Of a DNA stretch of 64,000 nt, positions 42,999-52,013 are shown one piece after another. Both the position numbers and the translations under genes were made by a program. The notes under the pieces are model-generated. The model made no database searches, had not been told where the DNA came from, and saw nothing but the letters and a program-made list of their open reading frames with translations. Every line of letters starts with the position of its first letter. The stretch's first letter is position 1. Location: the NCBI GenBank assembly GCA_031555735.1, contig JAVBUE010000021.1:1-64000 (forward strand), given 5' to 3'. The stretch comes from JAJDIA01 sp031555735. Its GTDB lineage: Bacteria > Bacteroidota > Bacteroidia > Bacteroidales > Tannerellaceae.

Positions 42999-44261
42999 TT
43001 AATTCTCTCCGTCTTCAAACTCGGCTGATAAAATGGCGAGCAGGTTATCCACCGATTGTTCTTCCAGGTCGGCGCGTTCGATGATCTCATTGCGATCCAT
43101 CGCCAATACATTTTTTGCCGTATAGCAACCGATATTTTTCAATGCGTCGATAATCCAGCTGTCGATTTCATCGGCAAATTCATCCAGGTAGATATCTTCT
43201 TCATCCGTATTGTCGATATCACGGAATACATCGATCGTAAATTCCGTCAAGGCGCTGGCCAGGCGGATATTATACCCGCTCTTACCGATCGCCAGCGACA
43301 CCTCTTCAGGGCGAAGATACACTTCCGCCTTGCGATCTTCTTCATTCACGCGGATGGAAGAGATCTTGGCCGGGCTCAGCGAGCGCTGGATAAACAGGGC
43401 GATATTGGATGTATAGTTGATTACGTCGATATTTTCATTGCGCAGTTCCCGTACAATGCCATGGATACGTGACCCTTTCATCCCCACACAGGCGCCAACG
43501 GGGTCGATGCGGTCGTCATACGATTCCACCGCCACCTTCGCCCGTTCACCCGGAATACGGGCAATGGCTTTGATGGTGATCAGGCCGTCGTTGATTTCGG
43601 GGACTTCCAATTCAAACAAACGTTGCAGGAACATTTTGTCGGTACGTGAAAGGATGATCTTCGGGTTATTGTTGATATTGTCCACCCGTTGCACGATCGC
43701 CCGCACGGTTTCCCCTTTGCGGTAAAAATCCGACGGGATCTGTTCCTGTTTGGGAAGGAGCAGTTCGTTGCCTTCATCATCCAGCAGCAGGATTTCTTTT
43801 TTCCATACCTGGTACACATCGGCGGCAATGATCGTACCGATGCGGTCTTTATATTTGGCATAGAGGCTGTCCTTTTGCAATTCGAGGATCTTCGATGCCA
43901 GCGTCTGACGCAGATTCAGGATAGCGCGACGGCCGAACTTCGCAAAATGGACTTCATCCGTCACCTCTTCCCCCACCTCGCAGTCGGGGTCGATGGCACG
44001 TGCGTTGGTCAGCGTCAATTGCAGATTAGGGTCTTCCAGCTCATCGTCAGCCACCACGGTGCGGTTACGCCAGATCTCAAAATCCCCTTTTTCAGGGTTG
44101 ATGATCACGTCGTAATTTTCATCGGTACCAAACATCTTCGCGATCACGTTACGGAAAGACTCTTCCAGCACGCTGATCATCGTTTCCTTGTCTATATTCT
44201 TTAGTTCCTTGAATTCCGCAAGGGTATCAATCATACTAATCGTTTCCTCTTTCTTGGCCAT
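42999..44261 (-). CDS. nusA: Transcription elongation/termination factor NusA
   Basis: This 420-residue RNA-polymerase-associated factor controls pausing, termination and antitermination. The N-terminal domain binds polymerase, an S1 domain follows (about 135-200, with RAIVQRVDN), then two KH domains (VGACVGMKGSRIHGIVRELRNE in part, and LAIGKSGYNIRLA). A short acidic C-terminal tail ends EFEDGEN. It starts four bases after rimP. Confidence 0.96.
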   Translation of the reverse strand: MAKKEETISMIDTLAEFKELKNIDKETMISVLEESFRNVIAKMFGTDENYDVIINPEKGDFEIWRNRTVVADDELEDPNLQLTLTNARAIDPDCEVGEEVTDEVHFAKFGRRAILNLRQTLASKILELQKDSLYAKYKDRIGTIIAADVYQVWKKEILLLDDEGNELLLPKQEQIPSDFYRKGETVRAIVQRVDNINNNPKIILSRTDKMFLQRLFELEVPEINDGLITIKAIARIPGERAKVAVESYDDRIDPVGACVGMKGSRIHGIVRELRNENIDVINYTSNIALFIQRSLSPAKISSIRVNEEDRKAEVYLRPEEVSLAIGKSGYNIRLASALTEFTIDVFRDIDNTDEEDIYLDEFADEIDSWIIDALKNIGCYTAKNVLAMDRNEIIERADLEEQSVDNLLAILSAEFEDGEN

Positions 44262-44265
44262 AATC

Positions 44266-44733
44266 TTACTTGAATCTTATTACGTATTTTGTATATTTTA
44301 TTTCATCGTATGTGTAGGACTGATCTTCCTGCACGGTGGTTTTCCGTTTGGATCCTTCGGGCTTCACCTGTTTCTCAACCGTCACAACAACGCCGGTTGC
44401 ATCCGCCGATTTCAGCACACCGGTAAGCTTTACCCCTTTTTTCAGCAGGATTTCCACCTCATTGCCTACATTCTTCGTATATTGGCGAAGCACTTTAAAC
44501 GGGGAAGTAATACCGGCAGAACCCACTTCCAACTCAAAGTCTTCCGTCTCTCTGTCCAGGCGGGATTCAAGGTAACGGCTTAACGCCACACAATCGTCTA
44601 TCCCGATCGCCTCGTCACTATCGATCTCCACAACAATCAGATTGCCCGGTTTGATTTCCACATCCACCAGGTACAGCCCGGAAGTCGCCAGCCGCTCTTC
44701 CACCCATTCGCCTATCGTATTTTTTTCGATCAT
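44266..44733 (-). CDS. rimP: Ribosome maturation factor RimP
   Basis: This 155-residue protein aids 30S maturation. The N-terminal alpha/beta domain has YLVDVEIKPGNLIVVEID and DCVALSRYLESRLD, and the C-terminal domain has VGSAGITSPFKVLRQY. It is the first gene of the rimP-nusA-infB-cvpA unit, with a full promoter at 44796-44826. A GC-rich hairpin (44753-44759 with 44769-44775) lies in its short leader and may influence expression. Confidence 0.94.
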   Translation of the reverse strand: MIEKNTIGEWVEERLATSGLYLVDVEIKPGNLIVVEIDSDEAIGIDDCVALSRYLESRLDRETEDFELEVGSAGITSPFKVLRQYTKNVGNEVEILLKKGVKLTGVLKSADATGVVVTVEKQVKPEGSKRKTTVQEDQSYTYDEIKYTKYVIRFK

Positions 44734-44795
44734 TCTTGTAGTATAAATAAAAGAAGGGGACTTCCCGCCCCCTTCCTCAACCTCTCAATCGACCG

Positions 44796-44826
44796 CAAAT
44801 ATACAAATAATCGCCTATGTAACAAA
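44796..44826 (-). promoter_or_regulatory. Promoter of the rimP-nusA-infB operon
   Basis: On the minus strand TTTG (44823-44826), 19 bp, TATATTTG (44796-44803): a full match to the primary promoter. Confidence 0.75.
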
Positions 44827-44865
44827 ATAAACGGCATCTTTTTCAGCAAAAAGAAATAATTCATG

Positions 44866-44873
44866 TATATTTG
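44866..44873 (+). promoter_or_regulatory. -7 promoter element of the secreted unknown gene
   Basis: TATATTTG, 30 bases before the ATG at 44904; it excludes an upstream in-frame ATG at 44871. Confidence 0.55.
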
Positions 44874-44903
44874 CTTCATTGCTCACAAGAAAACTCACAT
44901 GAT

Positions 44904-45527
44904 ATGAAAAGCCGCTTTTACCTGTTATGCTGTACCTTTTTGCTTTCGCTTTTTGTATGCTCCGCCCAACAAAAAGCCTTTTTATTTGACGATTTCACCA
45001 TTGGAACAGCCATGATGAAGGATCAGACTGTAAGCTCCGCCCGTTTTAATTACAACCTGGCCACCCGGGAAATGTACTTTTTCGATGGAGAAGATCTGAT
45101 GAAACTGGACAACGGCTCCATCGCCACGCTCATCATCGCCGGTCGCAAATTTATTCCGCACAATAAGTCCTTCCTTGAAGTGAGACAAGGCGCCCACAGC
45201 TCCCTCTTCATCGACTGGAAAAGCTATGTATTTATCAAAGGCAAGGAAGGGGCTTTAGGCACTGTATCCCACGGCTTCAGCGTAGATCAGTTTACAGCCT
45301 TAAAATTCGAAAAAATGAAAGACGTGTCCGTGAATGATATCAAAGCGGATAACAGCTACTATATCAAGGATGGAAAGAAACTGAAAAAATTCAACGACCT
45401 GAAATCGTTCCTCAAACTGTTCCCCCAAACGGAAGAACAGGCCATTAAGGACTTTGTCAACGAAAAGAAGACTAACTGGCAAATGCCCGATGAAGTGCTT
45501 CTGGTTACCGACCGATTCGTACAATAA
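44904..45527 (+). CDS. Secreted protein of unknown function
   Basis: This 207-residue protein has a signal peptide (cleavage near CSA-QQK, about 20) and no later membrane helix, so it is periplasmic or exported. The central part (FDDFTIGTAMMKD, MYFFDGEDLMKLDNG, RKFIPHNKSFLEV) is beta-rich, and the tail is lysine-rich (KDGKKLKKFNDLK). I do not recognise the family. A GC-rich hairpin and T-run at 45531-45578 may end its transcript before the TPR/AraC gene. Confidence 0.6.
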   Translation: MKSRFYLLCCTFLLSLFVCSAQQKAFLFDDFTIGTAMMKDQTVSSARFNYNLATREMYFFDGEDLMKLDNGSIATLIIAGRKFIPHNKSFLEVRQGAHSSLFIDWKSYVFIKGKEGALGTVSHGFSVDQFTALKFEKMKDVSVNDIKADNSYYIKDGKKLKKFNDLKSFLKLFPQTEEQAIKDFVNEKKTNWQMPDEVLLVTDRFVQ

Positions 45528-45530
45528 GCC

Positions 45531-45578
45531 CCGGCAAACGATCAGGCGTTTAGCCTCCGGAATGTTTCTTTTTTTTAC
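45531..45578 (+). terminator. Possible terminator after the secreted unknown gene
   Basis: GGCAAACG pairs imperfectly with CGTTTAGCC; a run of T follows 13 bases later rather than directly. The distance makes this a weak call. Confidence 0.4.
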
Positions 45579-45610
45579 CGTTTGAACAGACTACTTAGAG
45601 AGTACCACTT

Positions 45611-47422
45611 ATGAATATCCGCGGGATTGCCGTATTATGCCTATTATGCCTGTTGCCTGCTGTCCGGAATAACACGCAGGCTTCTGATGCTATCACCCTC
45701 CGTGACTACAACAATCCCATGCTGTATCCTCCCGCAATAACGGATTACTATACGGATTCGGTTTATATGGAAACCGGCAATACATACCTCCCGTTTCATT
45801 TTGACACCTACTTCCGGCGTTTGGCAACCCTGGACAGCGAACAGATGACGGATGAAACCTATTATTTCTTTTTCGACATTATCTTACGCCTGCCCAAGGC
45901 GCAGGCATTATATCAATTTGATAAAATGCGGGAGATGGCCGTCCACACGAAGAACAAACAACTGGAACATGAGGCCGCTTTCTGGAGAACCAACTACCTG
46001 ATCCGCGACCCCGGCATGTCGGCCGAAAAAGTAGTCGAAAGCATGCAGCCATTACTCGACGAAGCCGCCAAACGGAAAGATTTCCACCGGCAAATTCAGG
46101 GATTTTCATTCGTTCTGGAAACACTCTGGTTTGCCGAAAAACCGGATTACGCCTTGTTTTTCAACCTGGCCCTATCCTGCATAGACAAAATACCGGAGGA
46201 TGAAATGAAGTCGTCGCATGCCCGATACATTTATTATATGGTGGGAAATGCCTATTATCATTTTCGCGAATACGACAAAGCACTCCCCTTTTTACAGAAA
46301 GCATTGTCGTCCCACACCCCGTTTTTTTACGATAAAACGAACCTACAGGCATTAAACGCCCTGGCCAATTACTACGCTACGGTAGATCAGCCCGATTCCG
46401 TTTTCCATTATGCGAAAGCCATCTTAGAAAATAACGACCAGGTTCAAGGCCGTCCGATGTATGACGCGATAGCCGCCACCCATATCGCGACCGTTTACCT
46501 GGATCGCCGGTTATATGCCCAAGCCATCACCCTCTTGAATGAGGCATTGAAAACATCCATACAGGAAGGCGATTATGCGTTTGTCTCCCAGATTTACACC
46601 GGACTGGGCAACGCATGGTTGGGCAACGGTTATCCGGACAAAGCACTCCAAATGGCCGACAGCTCCCGCCATTACATCCAAACGTACCAGTGCGAATCAA
46701 AAAACCAGCTGCTCTACTCCTTGATGAAAGCATATTATACAACGACCGGCAATACCGCCCGTGCCGATGCCTATACCGATTCCATCGCCCGGGAAGTCAA
46801 AAAGAAGGAAGACACCTGCAATACCCTGTATATCCTGCGGGCAGAACAAACTTTGGAAAACGCCGTCGAGGCTCAACAAACGGAGAGAAGGCAACTTATT
46901 CATTCGGCCCTGGTGGCCTTATCCGTCATTATCCTTCTTGTGGCTGTTGGTTTTTTTGGTTTTTGCGTTTATCAGAAGAAGCGTATCTGTGCAAGCCGTA
47001 ACCTACTCCTCAAAGGGCCTTTCGATACCCTGTACATCCCCGATATGGATCCTGAAACGGAAGATATCATGGTCATGGACAGCATAAACGAGGCCGTCAT
47101 CTCTAATCAATTATTCCGCGATCCGGCACTGAACACAGAAATGTTGGCTTCCCTGATGGGAATAACTCCACAGATGATCGTCAAAGCCGTCAACCGCATC
47201 CAACAACAAAGTTTCGCCCTCTTCCTCACAACATTACGCGTCCAGGAAGCCACGCGGACACTGACCGACCATCCCGGCACCGCCGCTTCAATCGAACAGA
47301 TTGCCATTGATTGCGGCTTTTACGACCGTAAATCCTTCACCCGTACCTTCCGGCAGGAAACCGGACAATCCCCGTCGGAATACCTCACACTCAATAAAAA
47401 GGGAATGTATCAAAACAATTGA
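45611..47422 (+). CDS. Membrane-bound TPR regulator with C-terminal AraC-type DNA-binding domain
   Basis: This 603-residue protein has a signal sequence (about 1-24), a large periplasmic region with tetratricopeptide-like helices (about 60-415), one transmembrane helix (about 430-452, ALVALSVIILLVAVGFFGFCV) and a cytoplasmic AraC helix-turn-helix domain (about 505-597, with IEQIAIDCGFYDRKSFTRTFRQETG). It probably senses something outside and binds DNA directly, like other Bacteroidota one-protein AraC/TPR regulators. No target operon is next to it; repeat R1b starts right after its stop. Confidence 0.85.
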   Translation: MNIRGIAVLCLLCLLPAVRNNTQASDAITLRDYNNPMLYPPAITDYYTDSVYMETGNTYLPFHFDTYFRRLATLDSEQMTDETYYFFFDIILRLPKAQALYQFDKMREMAVHTKNKQLEHEAAFWRTNYLIRDPGMSAEKVVESMQPLLDEAAKRKDFHRQIQGFSFVLETLWFAEKPDYALFFNLALSCIDKIPEDEMKSSHARYIYYMVGNAYYHFREYDKALPFLQKALSSHTPFFYDKTNLQALNALANYYATVDQPDSVFHYAKAILENNDQVQGRPMYDAIAATHIATVYLDRRLYAQAITLLNEALKTSIQEGDYAFVSQIYTGLGNAWLGNGYPDKALQMADSSRHYIQTYQCESKNQLLYSLMKAYYTTTGNTARADAYTDSIAREVKKKEDTCNTLYILRAEQTLENAVEAQQTERRQLIHSALVALSVIILLVAVGFFGFCVYQKKRICASRNLLLKGPFDTLYIPDMDPETEDIMVMDSINEAVISNQLFRDPALNTEMLASLMGITPQMIVKAVNRIQQQSFALFLTTLRVQEATRTLTDHPGTAASIEQIAIDCGFYDRKSFTRTFRQETGQSPSEYLTLNKKGMYQNN

Positions 47423-47428
47423 ACGTAC

Positions 47429-47772
47429 GCGACGCGGCGACGCTCCGGGTTTCCACCTAATGAAACAAAAAGGCTCACCTATTGGAACTGTTTGTTTCAC
47501 TTATTGGAACTGTTTGTTCCAGCCTTAGAAACTGTTTGTTCCATCCTTATGAAACTGTTTGTTCCATCCTTATGAAACTTTTGTCCCATCAGGACAAAAA
47601 CTTTTATAGACAAGAGGTGTCAAGGGTGCATCGCGTGGCAGATGTGGCAGCAAAAAGGCGAAAAAACGGATCTGCCACGGGTATCTGCCACACATCTAAC
47701 TTATTCATGAACAATATGATAGAACCTTACGCGTGACACCGTGGCAGATGTTTTGCAAAAATAAACTCCGTG
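47429..47772 (+). repeat. Intergenic repeat R1b (module B then inverted module A)
   Basis: Module B comes first (47429-47610), with six units starting at 47457, 47479, 47501, 47523, 47545 and 47568, all 22 bp except one of 23. Module A (47632-47772) follows as the reverse complement of R1a's module A, matching over about 140 bp with close to 90 percent identity by eye. The flipped order shows that the two modules can move or invert independently. Confidence 0.85.
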
Positions 47773-47803
47773 TAGGAAGAAAAGGAAACCGCGCCACTGG
47801 GTG

Positions 47804-47834
47804 TTGACATTGATCCTTGAGATTACTACTTTTG
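47804..47834 (+). promoter_or_regulatory. Orphan promoter before the tRNA-Met gene
   Basis: TTG (47804-47806), 20 bp, TACTTTTG (47827-47834). No gene follows on this strand for 500 bases; it may drive a small RNA ending before 47972. Confidence 0.5.
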
Positions 47835-47972
47835 CAGAGATGAATCCAGAGGGATTTGGGATGAGCATTTATGTTCAATAACGGTTGAACATTAAAGGAT
47901 GAGTTGAATGGCAAATTTACATGGCAAATAAAAAAGCAGCTACAATTTGAAACTGTAACTGCCAACTTCCTG

Positions 47973-48046
47973 TAGCGAGACCCGGGATTGAACCGGGGAC
48001 CTCATGATTATGAATCATGCGCTCTAACCAGCTGAGCTATCTCGCC
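47973..48046 (-). tRNA. tRNA-Met (anticodon CAT)
   Basis: A 74-base cloverleaf: acceptor GGCGAGA with TCTCGCT, D-arm GCTC/GAGC, anticodon arm CATGA-TTCATAA-TCATG giving CAT, and T-arm with GGTTCAATCC. The first acceptor pair is G-U. Whether it is elongator Met or the CAT-anticodon Ile form (lysidine-modified) cannot be fixed by eye. Confidence 0.93.
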
Positions 48047-48333
48047 ATCGTGCTTTCGAATGCGGTGCAAAAGTAGATGTATTTTTTATATTGTGCAACA
48101 ATTTGTGAAAAAAAATGATAATTCTTCCTGGTGTTGACGATAGATTTACCTGGTGCTTGCCGGGGAAAAGGCAGGACCAGGTGGATTCCTGAGAACTGAT
48201 TGCTGAAAGAGAAGGCGATAGCCGGTTATTGGTAGCACGTCACTCCCGATCCGATTGTCAGATAATTTTGCCTAAATCGTTAGATAATGTCAATTATTCT
48301 GTTTATATTGTGCGCATTATAAAACAAACTGGC
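48047..48333. repeat. Intergenic region with a degenerate 22-bp-phased repeat
   Basis: A GTTGACGATAGAT motif (48133-48145) matches the R2 border motif. At about 48256-48300, TCAGATAA and TTAGATAA lie 22 bp apart, and ATTGTCAGAT-n-TTT-n-CCTA resembles the ACCTAT array at 24127-24160. The rest holds no gene or clear promoter. Confidence 0.45.
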
Positions 48334-48714
48334 ATGAAAAAGGAGAAATTTCATATCGAATATGTGTTCGACAAAGTGTCCCGGCGCAGCCTGTGGAATC
48401 ATCTGACGACTCCACCCGGTCTGTCGTCGTGGTTTGCCGACGATGTCCTTATTGATAACAACACCTACACATTCATCTGGAACAAGTCTAAAGAAAAAGC
48501 CGAAATTATTTCACTGAAACCGGAAGCATCCATCCGTTACCATTGGCTTGAATCAGAAGACAACACCTACTTTGAATTTGCAATCCACACGATCGAATTG
48601 ACAGGCTCTATCGCCCTGGAGGTTACCGATTTTGCCGAGCCGGGGGAGAAACACGACGCCATCGACCTGTGGGACACACAGATCATTGAACTGAAACGCA
48701 CACTGGGCATTTAA
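48334..48714 (+). CDS. START-like domain protein
   Basis: This 126-residue cytoplasmic protein resembles the Bacteroidota START-like family (helix-grip lipid- or ligand-binding fold). It begins KKEKFHIEYVFDKVSRRSLWNHL and has GLSSWFADDV and YTFIWNKSKEKAEII, which match my memory of the family. The ligand is unknown. The frame is open 35 codons upstream, but the family begins at KKEKFHIEY, so 48334 is used. The LptF/G gene follows with its own promoter. Confidence 0.78.
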   Translation: MKKEKFHIEYVFDKVSRRSLWNHLTTPPGLSSWFADDVLIDNNTYTFIWNKSKEKAEIISLKPEASIRYHWLESEDNTYFEFAIHTIELTGSIALEVTDFAEPGEKHDAIDLWDTQIIELKRTLGI

Positions 48715-48757
48715 GTTGTTTCACACAAAACGTACGGATCATGTCGTTTTTTTCCAT

Positions 48758-48765
48758 TACTTTTG
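48758..48765 (+). promoter_or_regulatory. -7 promoter element of the LptF/G gene
   Basis: TACTTTTG, 21 bases before the ATG at 48787; this excludes an upstream in-frame ATG at 48763. Confidence 0.5.
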
Positions 48766-48786
48766 CCTCCGCAATCGGATAAGGTA

Positions 48787-50700
48787 ATGCTACGGATCAA
48801 TCGATTATACACATACATGCTACAGACGTTCCTGCCGTTGTTCCTGATGACGTTCGGCATCTGTCTGTTCATCGTATTGATGCAATTCATCTGGCGGTAC
48901 ATAGATGACCTGGTAGGCAAGGGGCTGGGCGTTGACGTCTTGTCCGAAATGTTGTTATATGCCGCCCTTACCCTGGTGCCGATGGCGCTTCCCCTGGCCA
49001 TCCTGCTGGCTTCATTGATGACATTCGGCAACCTCGGCGAACAACTGGAGCTGTTGGCCATGAAATCGGCAGGGGTATCCCTGATACGCATCATGCGCCC
49101 GCTGATCGTCACCCTGGGTTTTGTGAGCGTAGGCGCTTTCTTTTTCCAGAACAACGTGATGCCCGTGGCGCAGGTAAAGCTTTATACGTTGCTTTATTCC
49201 ATGCGCATCAAATCGCCGGAGCTGTCGATCCCCGAAAAAGTATTCTGTAACGACATCCAAGGATACAACCTCTACGTGCAGGAGAAAGATCCCCAAACCG
49301 GCCTGTTGAAAGGCGTGATGATATACGACTACAACGAAGGATTCAACAACGCCCATATCCTGGTAGCCGATTCGGGACGATTGAAAACATCGGCCAATAA
49401 GTTATTCCTGGTCCTGACCCTGTACAACGGCGAATCCTTCCGGAACCTGAAACCGCAGTCGGCATCCATACAGAACACGGCGCCCGTACCCTACATGCGT
49501 GAAACATTCGACAAGCGGGATATCCTCATGGATCACGACGCAAACTTCGAACGGACCGACGAATCATTCATGCAGAACCAGTTCCTGGGGAAAAACCTCA
49601 GCACCCTTCAACATGCCATCGACTCCCTGTCGGTTCGCCTGGACAGCGTGATGACCCTCAACGCCCGTAACACGTATGACTATTCCTACCGGAAAACGCT
49701 GAAAGACACCAAGAGCACGCCCGCAGCCAACGAAGAAAGGCCGCGTGCCGCCACCCAGCCCACCCTCACACTGAATTACGACAGCTTGTACCAGGCCGAG
49801 ACACCGGGATCCAAAGCTGCTTTGCTTACCCGAGCCAAGAATGCGGCCGAAAATATCAAATCGGAAAACTACTTCCGGGCATCCAGCTTAGGCCAGGAAT
49901 CTACGACTCTAAGACGACACGAAACCGAGTGGCATACCAAATTCACGCTTTGTTTCGCCTGCCTGGTGTTTTTCTTTATCGGCGCTCCGTTGGGCGCGAT
50001 TATCCGCAAAGGAGGATTGGGGATGCCGGTAGTCATCTCCGTGATCCTGTTCATCTTCTACTATATCATTAACAATATCGGATTCAAGATGGCACGCGAT
50101 GGCGTATGGCCCGCCTGGGAAGGGATGTGGTTCAGTTCAGCCGTGCTTACCCCCCTGGGATTATTCCTCACCTACAAAGCGGTCAACGACTCGGTGATCC
50201 TGAATGCCGACACCTACCTGAATGCGATCAAAAACCTGTTCGGCAAACGATCCGGCCGCAAGGTGGAAAAGAAAGAAGTGATCATTTTCAATCCCGACTA
50301 CACGGAATTACTGCCCCGCCTGAACCAGTTGGCGCGCGACTGCGATGCCTACCTCACCACCCACCGCCGGTGGATCAGCTATTTCAACTACTGGAAACAG
50401 GGAGGAAAAGACCCGGCAGCCGAGACATTGGCGGATGAGACGGAAGCGATCACCGAAGAACTCGCCAATTCAGACCGTATCCTGATACTGAACAAGCTGA
50501 TGGACTACCCGATCCTGGGCGGATACAACCAACTGAGTGGCAAGATAACACCGAAAACAGGCACACTCATCGCCCTGTTTTTCCCCTTGGGTATCCCTGT
50601 TTACCTGCTGGCGGTCTATCAACGTAAACTGCTGCGGAGCGATATCCGTACCGTCAAACGGACAAGCGATGAGCTTCAGGCATTGATTCAAGAACTATAA
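48787..50700 (+). CDS. LptF/LptG-family lipopolysaccharide transport permease
   Basis: This 637-residue inner-membrane permease helps extract LPS from the inner membrane together with LptB. Three N-terminal helices (about 12-135), a large periplasmic beta-jellyroll region and three later helices (about 385-485) match the family. It is longer than the roughly 360-residue E. coli LptF/G because of an insertion before the second helix set and a long C-terminal cytoplasmic part ending in another hydrophobic stretch (TLIALFFPLGIPVYLLA). ribBA follows 16 bases later. Confidence 0.9.
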   Translation: MLRINRLYTYMLQTFLPLFLMTFGICLFIVLMQFIWRYIDDLVGKGLGVDVLSEMLLYAALTLVPMALPLAILLASLMTFGNLGEQLELLAMKSAGVSLIRIMRPLIVTLGFVSVGAFFFQNNVMPVAQVKLYTLLYSMRIKSPELSIPEKVFCNDIQGYNLYVQEKDPQTGLLKGVMIYDYNEGFNNAHILVADSGRLKTSANKLFLVLTLYNGESFRNLKPQSASIQNTAPVPYMRETFDKRDILMDHDANFERTDESFMQNQFLGKNLSTLQHAIDSLSVRLDSVMTLNARNTYDYSYRKTLKDTKSTPAANEERPRAATQPTLTLNYDSLYQAETPGSKAALLTRAKNAAENIKSENYFRASSLGQESTTLRRHETEWHTKFTLCFACLVFFFIGAPLGAIIRKGGLGMPVVISVILFIFYYIINNIGFKMARDGVWPAWEGMWFSSAVLTPLGLFLTYKAVNDSVILNADTYLNAIKNLFGKRSGRKVEKKEVIIFNPDYTELLPRLNQLARDCDAYLTTHRRWISYFNYWKQGGKDPAAETLADETEAITEELANSDRILILNKLMDYPILGGYNQLSGKITPKTGTLIALFFPLGIPVYLLAVYQRKLLRSDIRTVKRTSDELQALIQEL

Positions 50701-50716
50701 CAACAACACATAAAGT

Positions 50717-51934
50717 ATGAGTGACATCAAATTACATACGATCGAAGAAGCGCTCGAAGATTTCCGGGAAGGGAAATTCCTGATCGTGGTGGACGACGAA
50801 GACAGAGAAAACGAAGGCGACTTTATCGTTGCCGCCGAGAAAATCACCCCCGAAAAGGTCAACTTCATGATGAAGGAAGGACGGGGCGTGCTGTGTGCAC
50901 CGATCACCGAAGAACGCTGCCGTGAACTCGACCTCGAGATGCAGGTGTCCAACAACACCTCGTTGCTGGAGACACCGTTCACCGTGACCGTCGATAAACT
51001 GGGCGGCGGATGTACCACCGGCGTATCCATGTTCGACCGGTCGGAAACCATCCGGGCATTGGCCGATCCCGCTACACAACCGTCCGACCTGGGTCGCCCC
51101 GGACACCTGAACCCGCTCCGTGCCCGTTCGCGTGGTGTGCTCCGTCGCGCCGGACATACGGAGGCGACCGTCGATCTGGCGCGTCTCGCCGGCCTTTATC
51201 CCGCTGGCGCGCTGATCGAGATCATCAACGAAGACGGCACCATGGCGCGCCTGCCTGATCTGATGAAAGTATCCGCCCGTTTCGGCATCAAGATCATCAG
51301 CATCCGCGACCTGATCGCATACCGCCTGCGTACGGAATCATCGGTGGACAAAGGCGAGGAAGTGGATATGCCTACAGCCTATGGCCATTTCCGCCTGATC
51401 GCTTTCCAACAGAAAAGCAACGGGCTGGAACATATCGCCCTCATCAAGGGTGAACTGAAAAAAGACGAGCCGGTGCTCGTGCGCGTACATTCTTCTTGTG
51501 CTACCGGCGATATCTTCGGTTCCATGCGGTGCGAATGCGGCGAACAGCTGCATGAAGCCATGCGCATGATCGAAGAAGAAGGCAAGGGCGTGATCGTCTA
51601 TCTCAACCAGGAAGGACGTGGCATCGGACTGATGGAGAAGATGAAAGCCTACAAACTCCAGGAAACCGGGCTCGACACGGTGGATGCCAACCTCCACCTC
51701 GGCCACAAAGCCGACGAACGGGATTATGGCGTAGGTGCACAGATCCTCCGCCATATCGGCGTCACCAAGATGCGGCTGCTGACTAATAACCCCGTCAAAC
51801 GTGTCGGCCTGGAAGCATACGGCCTCACGGTAGAAGAAAATATCCCCATCGAAGTATCACCCAACCCCCATAACGCCTTCTATATGAAGACGAAAAAGGA
51901 GCGGATGGGGCATATCCTGCACAACATTAAATAA
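50717..51934 (+). CDS. ribBA: Bifunctional 3,4-dihydroxy-2-butanone 4-phosphate synthase / GTP cyclohydrolase II
   Basis: This 405-residue enzyme makes two precursors of riboflavin. The RibB half (1-203) has DDEDRENEGDFIVAAE, TTGVS and RRAGHTEAT. The RibA half (204-405) has RVHSSCATGDIFGS, zinc cysteines in SMRCECG and NQEGRGIGL. The fusion is common in bacteria. It follows the LptF/G gene closely, so it is likely co-transcribed. I saw no FMN riboswitch in the short gap. Confidence 0.96.
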   Translation: MSDIKLHTIEEALEDFREGKFLIVVDDEDRENEGDFIVAAEKITPEKVNFMMKEGRGVLCAPITEERCRELDLEMQVSNNTSLLETPFTVTVDKLGGGCTTGVSMFDRSETIRALADPATQPSDLGRPGHLNPLRARSRGVLRRAGHTEATVDLARLAGLYPAGALIEIINEDGTMARLPDLMKVSARFGIKIISIRDLIAYRLRTESSVDKGEEVDMPTAYGHFRLIAFQQKSNGLEHIALIKGELKKDEPVLVRVHSSCATGDIFGSMRCECGEQLHEAMRMIEEEGKGVIVYLNQEGRGIGLMEKMKAYKLQETGLDTVDANLHLGHKADERDYGVGAQILRHIGVTKMRLLTNNPVKRVGLEAYGLTVEENIPIEVSPNPHNAFYMKTKKERMGHILHNIK

Positions 51935-51945
51935 TGATCAAATTG

Positions 51946-51976
51946 TTTGCCGTGTAGTCTATAATCACTACTTTTG
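51946..51976 (+). promoter_or_regulatory. Promoter of the aminotransferase gene
   Basis: TTTG (51946-51949), 19 bp, TACTTTTG (51969-51976): a full match. Confidence 0.75.
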
Positions 51977-52013
51977 TCGCATATTCAGTAATAAAACATA
52001 CATAAAGAACACT

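Larger units (their letters stand above)
47423..47972. other. Intergenic region: repeat R1b and an orphan promoter
   Basis: This 550-base gap holds repeat R1b (47429-47772), the promoter at 47804-47834, and about 130 bases of transcribed-looking sequence with two small hairpins before the tRNA-Met gene. No open frame is convincing. Confidence 0.6.

Noticed and set aside
50701..50716. FMN riboswitch before ribBA
   Set aside because: The gap to the LptF/G gene is only 16 bases, too short for the aptamer.
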